NCBI GenBank assembly: GCA_963749145.1
Contig: CAVVLN010000001.1
Span: forward strand, 930,001 to 994,000
DNA: 64,000 bases
Direction: 5' to 3'
DNA from: JASHPR01 sp963749145
GTDB taxonomy: Bacteria; Actinomycetota; Actinomycetes; Streptosporangiales; Streptosporangiaceae
Part shown: piece after piece, positions 43,469 through 51,048 of the stretch
Position numbering within the stretch: position 1 is the first letter of the stretch
How the letters are laid out: each line of letters opens with the position of its first letter
Notes under the pieces: model-generated
Database searches by the model: none
What the model was told of the DNA's origin: nothing
What the model saw: the letters and a program-made list of their open reading frames with translations, nothing else
Position numbers and translations under genes: made by a program

Positions 43469-45259
43469 CTAGGGCAGCCGGAGGTCGGCGACGCTGCCCT
43501 CATCCGGGCGGCCCTCGGCGTCCAGGCCGCGGGCGGCGTAGTAGCCGTCGATCATCGCCCGCAGCCGCTCCGGGGTCAGCGTCGCGACCCGGCCGGAGCC
43601 GAGCTGCAGCGGTTCGGACAGCAGCCGCTCCGGCAGCCAGTCGTCCTCGGGCCGCCAGCCCTCACGAAGGTTATAGACCCGCTTGGCCAGCACGATCCGT
43701 CGCGCCGTCTGCCGCAGCTCCGCGCCGTCGATGTCCCAGCCGGTCACCCCGGCCAGCAGCGCGGCCCACTCGTCGAAGGGCTCGGTGAAGACGCCGCGCA
43801 GGAACTTGCACAAGATCATCGAGTCCATGACCGCCGCGCGGTCCTCGGTCTCCACCGCGGCGGCGACCTGTCCCGGGCCGCCGGCCAGCCGGTCGTGCTC
43901 GCCGGACAGGTCCGCCTCGTAGGCTCCGGACCGGTTGTGATCGGCCCCCCGCGAGTTCACCGCCAGGCCCAGCGCCATGGCCTGCATCGTCCGGGGCTCG
44001 TAGCCCGGCAGCTCCAGCCCCTTGACCTGCAGCGAGAACGCGGACGAGCCGCCGCCCACCCGCTCGGCCGCGCGACGGCTGCCGTCGGCGAGCAGGTCGC
44101 CGAGCCCCTCCCGGGCCCCGATCTCGTCCAGAGCGCGCAGGACCGCGTCCGCGTCGCCGAACCGCAGCCAGGGCGCGTCGATCAGGCCCCGCTCGGCGGC
44201 CTCCATGGCCCAGGCGATCGTGCCGCCGGCCGAGATCGTGTCCAGCCCCAGCTCGTCGCACCGCCCGCTGGCGGTGAGCACCGCGTCCGGGTCGGACACC
44301 CCGCACATCGGGCCCAGCGCGAACACGTTCTCGTACTCCACCCGCGCCTTCTTGCCGCCGCGCGCGCCGTAGATGTGCTCGCAGCCGATCGTGCACGAGG
44401 CGCAGCTGCTGCGGGTGACGGTGCGCATCTGCGCCAGTTCCTCGGCGGCCAGCTGCGGCGCCCCGGCGAACGTCGCGGCCTGGAAGTTGCGGGTGGGCAG
44501 GGTGTTGATCGCGTTGAAGGCGAGCAGGTTGGCCAGCGTGCCGAGCTCGCGGTACTTGGCGGTGGCCGGGCCGAACGAGCGGGCGCGCAGGTCCCGCGCG
44601 GCCGCGAGCACGGCCTGCGGGTCGGCCGGCGCGACCCGGTCGGCCGCGCGCACCGCCACCGCCTTGAGCCGCTTGGCCCCCATCACCGCGCCCAGCCCGC
44701 CGCGCCCGGCGTGCCGGCCGTCGTGCGAGATCGTCGCGAAGCGCACGCCGCGCTCGCCCGCCGGGCCGATCGCCGCCACCCGCCAGCCCCGCCCCAGGCG
44801 TTCCCGCAGCCGCCGCTCGGTCTCGTCTGCGCTCAGCCCGGCCAGGCCGTCGGCGCTGGCCAGCCGCGCGCCGCCGGAGTCGACCAGCAGCACCGACGGC
44901 TCCCGGCACGCCCCGCGCACCACGATCGCGTCGTGGCCGGTGAGCTTGCCGGAGATGGCGAAGTGGCTGGACGACAGCGCATCGTTCAGCAAGCCGGTCA
45001 GCGGGGACTTGGCCACCACGGCGAACTTGGCGCTCGTGGTCAGCGGCGTGCCGACCAGCGGCGAGAACACGAACGCCAGCGGGGCTTCCGGGGCCAGCGG
45101 CGCGACGCCGGGCGGGCCCAGCCGGTGCAGCAGCCAGCAGCCGAGCCCGGCACCGCCGAGGTAGGCCCGCAGCAGCTCATCGCCGAGCGGCAGCACGCTG
45201 GCCGTCCCGCTCCCCGCGTCCACGACGAGCGCCCGTCCGAAGTAGCCGCCGGCGGTCAC
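43469..45259 (-). CDS. aor: Aldehyde ferredoxin oxidoreductase (AOR family, tungsten enzyme)
   Basis: Tungstopterin enzyme oxidising aldehydes to acids (or the reverse). 596 residues from GTG at 45257-45259. N-terminal domain: GYFGRALVVDAGSGTASVLPL, YLGGAGLGCWLLHRL, FSPLVGTPLTTSAKFAVVAKSPLTG, GRGGLGAVMGAKRLKAVAVR (pterin contacts). Cluster ligands CASCTIGC (about 285-292) and a late Cys in DSMILCKFLRG; LPGYEPRTMQAMALGLAVNSRGADH is the second pterin/active-site block. Usual length about 605. Five bases after the MobA-MoaD fusion on the same strand. The AOR fold is rare in aerobic actinobacteria. Confidence 0.92.
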   Translation of the reverse strand: MTAGGYFGRALVVDAGSGTASVLPLGDELLRAYLGGAGLGCWLLHRLGPPGVAPLAPEAPLAFVFSPLVGTPLTTSAKFAVVAKSPLTGLLNDALSSSHFAISGKLTGHDAIVVRGACREPSVLLVDSGGARLASADGLAGLSADETERRLRERLGRGWRVAAIGPAGERGVRFATISHDGRHAGRGGLGAVMGAKRLKAVAVRAADRVAPADPQAVLAAARDLRARSFGPATAKYRELGTLANLLAFNAINTLPTRNFQAATFAGAPQLAAEELAQMRTVTRSSCASCTIGCEHIYGARGGKKARVEYENVFALGPMCGVSDPDAVLTASGRCDELGLDTISAGGTIAWAMEAAERGLIDAPWLRFGDADAVLRALDEIGAREGLGDLLADGSRRAAERVGGGSSAFSLQVKGLELPGYEPRTMQAMALGLAVNSRGADHNRSGAYEADLSGEHDRLAGGPGQVAAAVETEDRAAVMDSMILCKFLRGVFTEPFDEWAALLAGVTGWDIDGAELRQTARRIVLAKRVYNLREGWRPEDDWLPERLLSEPLQLGSGRVATLTPERLRAMIDGYYAARGLDAEGRPDEGSVADLRLP

Positions 45260-45264
45260 GCGGC

Positions 45265-46107
45265 TCAGCCGCCCGCGTCCGCGGCCAGGAAGAACACGGT
45301 GTCCCCGGTGGCCAGCGGCATCTGGCCGTCCCGGGTGATCTGGTCGCCGTTCAGCGCCGCCACCACGTGCCCGTCCAGCTCCAGCCCGGCCGCGGCCGCG
45401 GCGGCGGCCACGGTCGCGGCCCGGGCCGGCCGCGGCCCGCGCTGGCCGTCGGCCAGGGTGCCGAACCGCTGGATCGTGATCTCTGGCGCCGCGCGGGCCC
45501 GCGCGGCCCGGTAGTCGTCCGGCTCGTTGACGTTCACGACCGAGTCCAGGTCCGGATCCAGCGCGGCCACCATGGGGTCGGCGCGCAGCGCCGCCTCGTC
45601 CAGGCGGCTGACCGTGCACTCGTCGAACAGGAAGGCCGGGCGCAGCCGCTGCGCGGCGACCAGCCGCGCCGCGGCCGGGGCCAGCGTCGTGCGGTAGGCG
45701 GCCGCCAGCGGCTGCGGGTGGCCGCGGGCCAGCGGCAGTCCCACGTCCGCCCCCTCGTCCACCGCCCGCAGCACCCGCCGCACGAACGCCGGGTGCAGGA
45801 ACGGCAGGTCGGTGGAGCAGACGAAGGCGATCTCGGCCCGGCCGGCCACCGCGGCCAGCCCGGCGGCCAGGCCCTGCACCGGGCCCAGGCCCTCGCGCGG
45901 ATCGTCGACGACCTCGACCTGCGGCGGCAGCTCGGGAAGCGGCTGCCCGGGGGCCCGGACCACCAGGACCGGCCCGTCGGTCACCCGGGCCAGGATGCCT
46001 GCCGTCCGGCGCAGCAGGGTCGAGCCGTGCCATTCCAGGGCTGCCTTGGGCGTGCCCATGCGCGAGGACCGGCCGCCAGCTAGCACGATCCCGGCGCAAC
46101 TCGACAT
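45265..46107 (-). CDS. MobA-type nucleotidyltransferase fused to a MoaD/ThiS ubiquitin-like domain
   Basis: 280 residues in two domains. Residues 1-195 are MobA-like: IVLAGGRSSRMGTPKAALEW (nucleotide loop), VEVVDDPREGLGPVQGLAAGL, FVCSTDLPFLHPAFV; such enzymes attach GMP or CMP to molybdopterin. After a linker, residues about 205-280 form a beta-grasp domain (ITIQRFGTL ... GHVVAALNGDQITRDGQMPLATGDTVFFLAADAGG) ending in Gly-Gly, the tail that MoaD uses as thiocarboxylate sulfur donor. The fusion couples sulfur donation and nucleotide attachment in one chain, in front of AOR. The C-terminal GG suggests a working MoaD, but there is no test here. Confidence 0.88.
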   Translation of the reverse strand: MSSCAGIVLAGGRSSRMGTPKAALEWHGSTLLRRTAGILARVTDGPVLVVRAPGQPLPELPPQVEVVDDPREGLGPVQGLAAGLAAVAGRAEIAFVCSTDLPFLHPAFVRRVLRAVDEGADVGLPLARGHPQPLAAAYRTTLAPAAARLVAAQRLRPAFLFDECTVSRLDEAALRADPMVAALDPDLDSVVNVNEPDDYRAARARAAPEITIQRFGTLADGQRGPRPARAATVAAAAAAAGLELDGHVVAALNGDQITRDGQMPLATGDTVFFLAADAGG

Positions 46108-46145
46108 GCTTCGATCCTACGTTCCGTCCCGGCCGGTTTCCCCGG

Positions 46146-47270
46146 TCAGCGGACCGCGGCCCCGGCCGCCCACTGATGACGGGTGCCCTGGTGGATGGCG
46201 GCGTAGATCCGGTCCCGCAGCTCGTTGGCCTGGTCATCGGTCAGGGTCCGCTCCAGGTGCCGCAGCACGACCCGCACCAGCAGGTTGCGCTGGCCCGGGC
46301 GGGCGCCCAGCCGCGCGGCCGCGGCCGGGGGCAGGTCAGCGCAGGCCGTCGCGGCCAGGATCGTCACCTCCTCGACGCAGTCGGCGTCGGGCCCGAGCGC
46401 CTCCCTGATCCGGTCTCCCAGGGTCTCGTCGTCCTCCTCGGGGCCGACGGCCACGGACAGGTCCCGGCGGACCGCCGGCATCGCCGACACTGGCCGGTAG
46501 CGGCCCAGGTCATGCATCTGGCCCGCCACCCTCGGGTCGGCCGAGCGCAGCAGCCGGATGTCGGGGACGTGCTTGCGCAGCATCAGCAGGCGGTCCAGGC
46601 CCAGGCCGAGGGCCAGGCCGCCGCGGCCGGGCAGGCCCGCCCGGGCCAGCACGGCCGGGCTGGCCCGGCCGCACTCCCACACCTCGACCCAGCCGTCGCC
46701 GTGCGCCACGTCGACCTGCCGCCCGCGGCGGGTGTAGGGGTGCTGGCGCGGCTGCTGCTGGCTGCGCCGGCCGGGGGCCAGCGCAGCGAGCAGCACTGCG
46801 ACCATCTCGTCCAGGGCGCTGTCGCCGAGCGGGCTGCGGCTGATCCGCCACAGGTCGAGCTGGTGCGGGGTGCCGGAGTGCTGCCAGTCGATCGCGTCCC
46901 GCCGGTACACGATGCCGGGGCAGACCAGCAGCACGTCGTCGTCGGGCGGGTCTGCGGCCAGCAGGCGAAGCGCGGGCGGCACCATCGCGGTGGCGTGACT
47001 GCGCAGCATGCGCCGGTCGTCGACGTAGCGGGTGTACCTGGCCTCGCGGGTGACGGCCGCCGCCGGGTAGCCGAGGTTGTCGTAGTTGTCGGCGACGGTC
47101 ACCACCCTCGGGCCGCGGCACCAGCGGGCCTGGCATCCCCAGGCACTGGTCAGCGCGGTGACGGCCCGGTCGATGAGCTGCTGGAGGGCGTGCGGCCCGT
47201 CGGCCGGGTCGGACAGGTCAGTCAGGGCGAGATCGCGCGCAAGCTGCGCGGAGGTGAGATGGGAGGGCAT
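46146..47270 (-). CDS. Stand-alone PheRS-like protein: class II catalytic core plus FDX-ACB domain
   Basis: 374 residues with the layout of mitochondrial PheRS (FARS2) rather than bacterial PheST. Class II core: RYVDDRRMLRSHATAM, motif 2 GIVYRRDAIDWQHSGTPHQLDL, motif 3 LALGLGLDRLLMLRKHVPDIRLL. C-terminal FDX-ACB anticodon-binding-like domain: MPAVRRDLSVAVG ... LLVRVVLRHLERTLTDDQANELRDRIYAAI. The Phe-pocket stretch before motif 3 is altered (VEVWECGRASPAVLARAGLPG). From memory, similar actinobacterial proteins are labelled PheS-related ligases of unknown function. Lies 38 bases ahead of the MobA-MoaD gene on the same strand, so co-transcription is likely. The substrate is unknown. Confidence 0.85.
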   Translation of the reverse strand: MPSHLTSAQLARDLALTDLSDPADGPHALQQLIDRAVTALTSAWGCQARWCRGPRVVTVADNYDNLGYPAAAVTREARYTRYVDDRRMLRSHATAMVPPALRLLAADPPDDDVLLVCPGIVYRRDAIDWQHSGTPHQLDLWRISRSPLGDSALDEMVAVLLAALAPGRRSQQQPRQHPYTRRGRQVDVAHGDGWVEVWECGRASPAVLARAGLPGRGGLALGLGLDRLLMLRKHVPDIRLLRSADPRVAGQMHDLGRYRPVSAMPAVRRDLSVAVGPEEDDETLGDRIREALGPDADCVEEVTILAATACADLPPAAAARLGARPGQRNLLVRVVLRHLERTLTDDQANELRDRIYAAIHQGTRHQWAAGAAVR

Positions 47271-47336
47271 CGGGACTCCAGGGTGATCGACGGCGGGCGG
47301 CGGGCAGCCCTCCCGGCCCTGGCCGTCAGATCGGAG

Positions 47337-47417
47337 TCACTCGCTAGCGCGCGGCAACGCCTCCCGGCGGCCCTGATGGGCCGGGAGGCCGGCGAATCGC
47401 CGCGCTGCCGCGTTCAT
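47337..47417 (-). CDS. Possible 26-codon leader ORF upstream of the PheRS-like gene
   Basis: ATG at 47415-47417 opens a frame MNAAARRFAGLPAHQGRREA... ending in TGA at 47337-47339, 67 bases before the PheRS-like start. TAGACT at 47424-47429 is placed so that transcription would start at this ATG (leaderless). A strong hairpin sits inside the frame. It contains only one Phe codon, so classical Phe attenuation is not supported; an upstream-ORF control or chance both remain possible. Confidence 0.3.
   Translation of the reverse strand: MNAAARRFAGLPAHQGRREALPRASE
47359..47389 (-). promoter_or_regulatory. Strong hairpin in the leader of the PheRS-like gene
   Basis: GCCTCCCGGC and GCCGGGAGGC form a perfect 10-pair stem around an 11-base loop that itself contains complementary GGCC/GGCC bases. 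No U tract follows on either strand. It may be an attenuator or ribosome-pausing structure for the downstream operon. The rest of the 314-base gap (47271-47584) is the minisatellite listed next. Confidence 0.5.
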
Positions 47418-47450
47418 AGGCTCAGTCTACGTCGGCCGCGCCACCGGTTT

Positions 47451-47588
47451 CCGGCTCGCGCGGGCGTGACCAGGACGCGCCGCGTTACCCGGCTCGCGCC
47501 GGCGTGACCAGGCGCCGCCCCGCGTAATCCGGCCGCGCCGACGTGACCCGGCTCGCGCCAGGGGGTGACCAGGCCGCGCCCGCGCTAC
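47451..47588. repeat. About 40-base imperfect tandem repeat at the 3' end of the sulfonate-type permease gene
   Basis: Units CCGGCTCGCGC...GCGTGACCAGG...GCGTTAC begin at 47451, 47489 and 47548 with a shortened unit at 47529; lengths are 38-41 bases. The last unit contains the stop codon of the permease gene, so repeat expansion started from, or ran into, coding sequence. Confidence 0.8.
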
Positions 47589-48451
47589 CCGGCCGCGCCC
47601 GCTTGCAGCAGCCCGCGGCGGCGGCGGATGGACTGGTCGGCCTTGGTGAACAGGGTGTCGACCACGATGCCGATGACCAGGATCACGATGATGGTCGAAC
47701 TGACCCCGGCGAAGTCGAGGTTCTGCTGGTCGACGTTGAGCAGCTGTCCGATCGAGACCTGGCCGATGATCGACACGAACAGCTCGGCCGCCATCAGGCT
47801 GCGCCAGGCGAACGCCCAGCCCTGCTTGAGCCCGGCGACGTAGGCCGGCAGCGAGGCCGGCAGGATCAGGAACCGGTACCGCGCCACCCCGCGCAGGCCC
47901 ATGGTCTGGCCTGCCCGCAGCAGCAGCGGCGGGGTGTAGTCCACCCCCGTGATCAGCCCGTTGGCGATCGACGGGGCGGCGCCGAGGATGACCACGAACA
48001 TGATGGCCGCGGTGTTCTCGCCGAACAGGACGATGGCGAACGGGGCCCACGCCACCGACGGCATCGATTGCAGCCCGGTGACGATCGAGCCGACCGCGGC
48101 GCGCAGCGGCGGGATCCGGGCCACCAGCATGCCCACGACCGAGCCGATGATCACCGCCGCCGCGTAGCCGACCGCCGCGGTGCGCAGCGTCACCCCGATG
48201 GTCGACCAGAGCGCGGCGTGCTGCATCTGCGCCCACAGGTCGGAAAAGACCGGCCCGGGCCCCTTCAGCACGTAGTGCTTCCAGCCGGAGAGCGTCACCA
48301 GCTCCCAGATGGCCAGCACCAGCCCGACGGCCAGGAGCTTCGGCCACGCCGCCGCCCAGGCCCGGCGGGCCAGCCGGCCCCGGTCCGCCCGGGCCGGCGC
48401 AGGCTCGAGCTCCAGCCGGTCCAGCCCGTCCAGTGCCTGGTCAATGGCCAT
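47585..48451 (-). CDS. Sulfonate/taurine/NitT-type ABC importer permease
   Basis: Membrane subunit, 288 residues: cytosolic N-tail, then WPKLLAVGLVLAIWELVTLSG (first helix) and five more hydrophobic segments, with the BPD coupling loop GQTMGLRGVARYRFLILPASLPAY at about 190-213. SsuC/TauC family by size and motif. Its start overlaps the ATPase stop by 11 bases. Together with the next two genes it forms a complete three-part importer. The substrate could be an alkanesulfonate, taurine or a nitrate-like anion; no sulfonate monooxygenase is in the window to decide. Confidence 0.9.
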   Translation of the reverse strand: MAIDQALDGLDRLELEPAPARADRGRLARRAWAAAWPKLLAVGLVLAIWELVTLSGWKHYVLKGPGPVFSDLWAQMQHAALWSTIGVTLRTAAVGYAAAVIIGSVVGMLVARIPPLRAAVGSIVTGLQSMPSVAWAPFAIVLFGENTAAIMFVVILGAAPSIANGLITGVDYTPPLLLRAGQTMGLRGVARYRFLILPASLPAYVAGLKQGWAFAWRSLMAAELFVSIIGQVSIGQLLNVDQQNLDFAGVSSTIIVILVIGIVVDTLFTKADQSIRRRRGLLQAGAAG

Positions 48452-49247
48452 GACGCCCCATCTCCTCCCGCAGCCGGTCGGTGATGGCGCCGGCCAGCCT
48501 CGCGTTCTGCGGGGAGTTGATCTCCCGCGGCCCGTCGGCGGGCACCTGGTACTCCTCGATCACGCGGCCCGGCCGGCTGCTGAGCACGATGACCCGGTCG
48601 CCGAGCCGGACCGCCTCGCGGACGTTGTGGGTCACGAACAGCACGGTCAGGGCCTGCTCGTCGCAGATCCGGTCCAGCTCGTCGTGCAGCAGGTCACGGG
48701 TCATCGCGTCGAGCGCGCCGAACGGCTCGTCCATGAGCAGCACGTCGGCGTCCTGGGCCAGGGCCCGGGCCAGCGCGACGCGCTGCCGCATCCCGCCCGA
48801 CAGCTCGTGCGGACGCTTGGCGCCGAACCCGGCCAGCCGCACCATCCGCAGCAGGTCCTCGGTCCGCTGCCGCCGGTCCGCCCGGGGCACGCGCCGGGCC
48901 CGCAGCGCGAGCTCGACGTTGCCGGCCGCGGTGAGCCAGGGCATGAGCCCGGGCTCCTGGAACATCATCGCCACCCGGCGGCCGCCGACGGCCACCTCGC
49001 CGGCGCTCGGCGCGTCCAGGCCGGCGACCAGTGACAGCAGCGTGCTCTTCCCGCAGCCGGAGGCGCCGATCAGGCAGACGAACTCGCCCGGGCCGACGGT
49101 CAGCGAGACCCGGTCCAGGGCGAGCACGGCGCGCGGGCCGGAGCCGTAGCGCTTGGAGACGCCGGTCAGCCGCACGGCATGCCGCGGTGCGGTCCCGGCA
49201 TCATCCCCGGGACGGGGCGTGATGGCCCGGTGGTTGGTTATGCTCAT
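48441..49247 (-). CDS. Sulfonate/taurine/NitT-type ABC importer ATP-binding protein
   Basis: 268 residues from ATG at 49245-49247, which overlaps the binding-protein stop as ATGA. Walker A GASGCGKST (about 56-64), Q-loop FQEPGLMPWLTAAGNVEL, a hallmark of the SsuB/TauB/NrtD group, signature LSGGMRQRVALARAL, Walker B LLMDEPFGALD, H-loop FVTHNVREA. The N-terminal about 25 residues are an unconserved polar extension. Confidence 0.93.
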   Translation of the reverse strand: MSITNHRAITPRPGDDAGTAPRHAVRLTGVSKRYGSGPRAVLALDRVSLTVGPGEFVCLIGASGCGKSTLLSLVAGLDAPSAGEVAVGGRRVAMMFQEPGLMPWLTAAGNVELALRARRVPRADRRQRTEDLLRMVRLAGFGAKRPHELSGGMRQRVALARALAQDADVLLMDEPFGALDAMTRDLLHDELDRICDEQALTVLFVTHNVREAVRLGDRVIVLSSRPGRVIEEYQVPADGPREINSPQNARLAGAITDRLREEMGRHGH

Positions 49248-50326
49248 GGGCTCACCTGGGGTTGGCCGTCGGCGGCGAGGAGCTTGTTGAGCGGCCCGAG
49301 ATCGTAGATCGCGCTCAGGTTGGACACCGGCTTGAGCAGCCCGACGTCCACGGCGTGCTGGGCGTCGGTGATCAGCGACGACCCGATCGGGTCGTTCGTG
49401 AACGTGATCTGGGAGAACGAGGCGGCCAGCGCGCTGGACTTGAGGGCCTTGCCGCTCACCGCCTGGAGCTCGGCGTTGGCCGCGGCCTGGGCGGCGGACT
49501 TGTTGCTGGCGATGAAGCTGTTCGCCGCGATCTGGCCCTTGAGCAGCCCGGAGATGACCGATGGGTGGGCCGAGATGAACGACTGGGTCGCCACCAGCTC
49601 GGTGGTGACGAACTGGCCGCCCGGCCACAGGCTGGCCTCGTTGACCAGGACGTGCCCGCCGTCCGCGACCATCTCCGCGTCGTAGGGGGCCGGCTCCCAG
49701 CCGCCCGCGATCGAGCCGGACTCGAACGCCAGCACCGCGTCGGAGTTGGGCGTGATCGGCGTGATCGGGACGTCGCCCCCGCCGGTCGGCGTGCTGGTCA
49801 GGCCGTGCGACTTGAGCCAGTAGCGCAGTGACACGTCCTGGGTGTTGCCGAGCGAGGGCGTGGCCAGCTTCTGGCCCTTGAGCTGCGCCGGGGTGGTGAG
49901 GCTCTTCTTCACCACCAGCTCGGCGCCGCCGGACGCGGAGCCGGAGATCACCCGGATCAGCGCCCCGCCGGAGGTCTGCCAGGCCTTGATCGCCGGGTTC
50001 GGGCCCACGTAGGCGGCGTCCAGCTGGCCGGCCAGCAGCGCCGTGGCCTCCTCGGTGCCGGTGCTGAACGGGTAGAGCTTCAGCGTGACGTTGTGGCCCA
50101 GGTTCTTGGTGAAGAAGCCCTCCTTGATCCCGATCAGGGCGCTGGCGTGCGTGATGTTCTCCAGGAACCCGAGCCGCAGCGTGACCGGCGCCGAGGAGCC
50201 GGCCGAGGCGGCCGGCGTGCTGCTGGTGGTCGACGAGCCGGACGAGCCGCATCCGGCCGCCAGCGCGGTCACCGCGGCCACTCCCGCGACGACCATTGCT
50301 TTTGTTATTGTCCGCCCGCTCTGCAT
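49244..50326 (-). CDS. Sulfonate/taurine/NitT-type ABC importer substrate-binding lipoprotein
   Basis: 360 residues. Signal peptide MQSGRTITKAMVVAGVAAVT with lipobox LAAGC (Cys about 26) and a Ser/Thr-rich linker. The mature part is a SsuA/NMT1-type binding fold: VTLRLGFLENITHASALIGIKEGFF, LLAGQLDAAYVGPNPAIKAWQ, KLATPSLGNTQDVSLRYWL, FESGSIAGGWEPAPYDAEMV. The GPNPAI signature is typical of aliphatic-sulfonate binders, but the ligand is not proven. Upstream (50327-50400) is AT-rich with TATTAT as a -10 candidate on the minus strand. Confidence 0.9.
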   Translation of the reverse strand: MQSGRTITKAMVVAGVAAVTALAAGCGSSGSSTTSSTPAASAGSSAPVTLRLGFLENITHASALIGIKEGFFTKNLGHNVTLKLYPFSTGTEEATALLAGQLDAAYVGPNPAIKAWQTSGGALIRVISGSASGGAELVVKKSLTTPAQLKGQKLATPSLGNTQDVSLRYWLKSHGLTSTPTGGGDVPITPITPNSDAVLAFESGSIAGGWEPAPYDAEMVADGGHVLVNEASLWPGGQFVTTELVATQSFISAHPSVISGLLKGQIAANSFIASNKSAAQAAANAELQAVSGKALKSSALAASFSQITFTNDPIGSSLITDAQHAVDVGLLKPVSNLSAIYDLGPLNKLLAADGQPQVSP

Positions 50327-50470
50327 AGTTGATTGTTTCCGATCGTAATAATAGGGTTAGTAGGTAATGCGTTTATACCACAGCTCCCCTCGGGCCGCAC
50401 GCGGGTGGAGCTCAGGTCGGGCTGGGCGGCGGGGGGTTCCCGCCCGGGCCGGCGGCGGCCGGGCTCAGAT

Positions 50471-50616
50471 CAGGCCGACGGCAGGCGGCGCTGACAGGCC
50501 GGCCCGGACCGCGTCAGCCCTCCTCGTCACCTGGACGGGCTCACAGGCCGACGGCAGGCGGCGCTGACAGGCCGGCCCGGACCGCGTCAGCCCTCCTCGT
50601 CACCTGGACGGGCTCA
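50471..50616. repeat. Exact 73-base tandem duplication
   Basis: Bases 50471-50543 and 50544-50616 are identical over all 73 positions. The second copy ends on the stop codon of the small lipoprotein gene. Perfect identity suggests a very recent duplication or an assembly artefact. The rest of the 50327-50613 interval is promoter-like AT-rich sequence near 50340 and otherwise featureless. Confidence 0.95.
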
Positions 50617-51003
50617 GCCGCCCTCGTCGCCCGAATCCTCGAAGTCGATCCCGGCCACCGAGGAATACCGCTGCAGGCACTGCTGCAGCTGGGCCAGGTT
50701 GGCGTCGCTGGCGTTGTCGGTCCGGTAGGTCACCCCGGCGGCCATCGTCACCGGGTTCCGCTGCTTCGGCAGGGCCTCGGCCCGCACGTTCGGGATGTGC
50801 GAGCAGGCCGACCGGACCTGGATCATGGTCGTGATCGTGGTGTTCGGCTTGAAGCTCACCGTGGCCCACTGCTGGCCGAGCGCGGCGTCCATCTTCGCGC
50901 AGCCCGCCAGCCCCAGCGCCAGCACCGTAGCCAGGCCCAACGCCAGCGCGGCGCCGGCTGCGGAACCGCGGGCGCGGGTGATGACCCGGCTAGACTCTGG
51001 CAC
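50614..51003 (-). CDS. Small lipoprotein of unknown function
   Basis: 129 residues from GTG at 51001-51003. N-terminal Arg, hydrophobic segment AAGALALGLATVLALGLA-like and lipobox GLAGC (Cys about 34). The mature part of about 95 residues has two further Cys (SACSHIP, LQQCLQRY) that could form a disulfide, and an acidic tail (DFEDSGDEGG). Resembles uncharacterised actinomycete lipoproteins; I cannot name a family. Divergent from the GH15 gene with 45 bases between starts. Confidence 0.7.
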   Translation of the reverse strand: MPESSRVITRARGSAAGAALALGLATVLALGLAGCAKMDAALGQQWATVSFKPNTTITTMIQVRSACSHIPNVRAEALPKQRNPVTMAAGVTYRTDNASDANLAQLQQCLQRYSSVAGIDFEDSGDEGG

Positions 51004-51048
51004 GCCTGTCAGCTTAATGCGCCCGGGACGGTCACCGCGGGAGGGATC

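Noticed and set aside
46146..47270. Authentic bacterial PheS or PheT
   Set aside because: Length, single-chain FDX-ACB fusion and absent normal Phe-binding segment do not fit PheS (about 350 residues without FDX-ACB) or PheT (about 800 residues).
47451..47588. CRISPR-like or IS-end repeats
   Set aside because: Adjacent 38-41-base imperfect copies without spacers, transposase or flanking target duplications.
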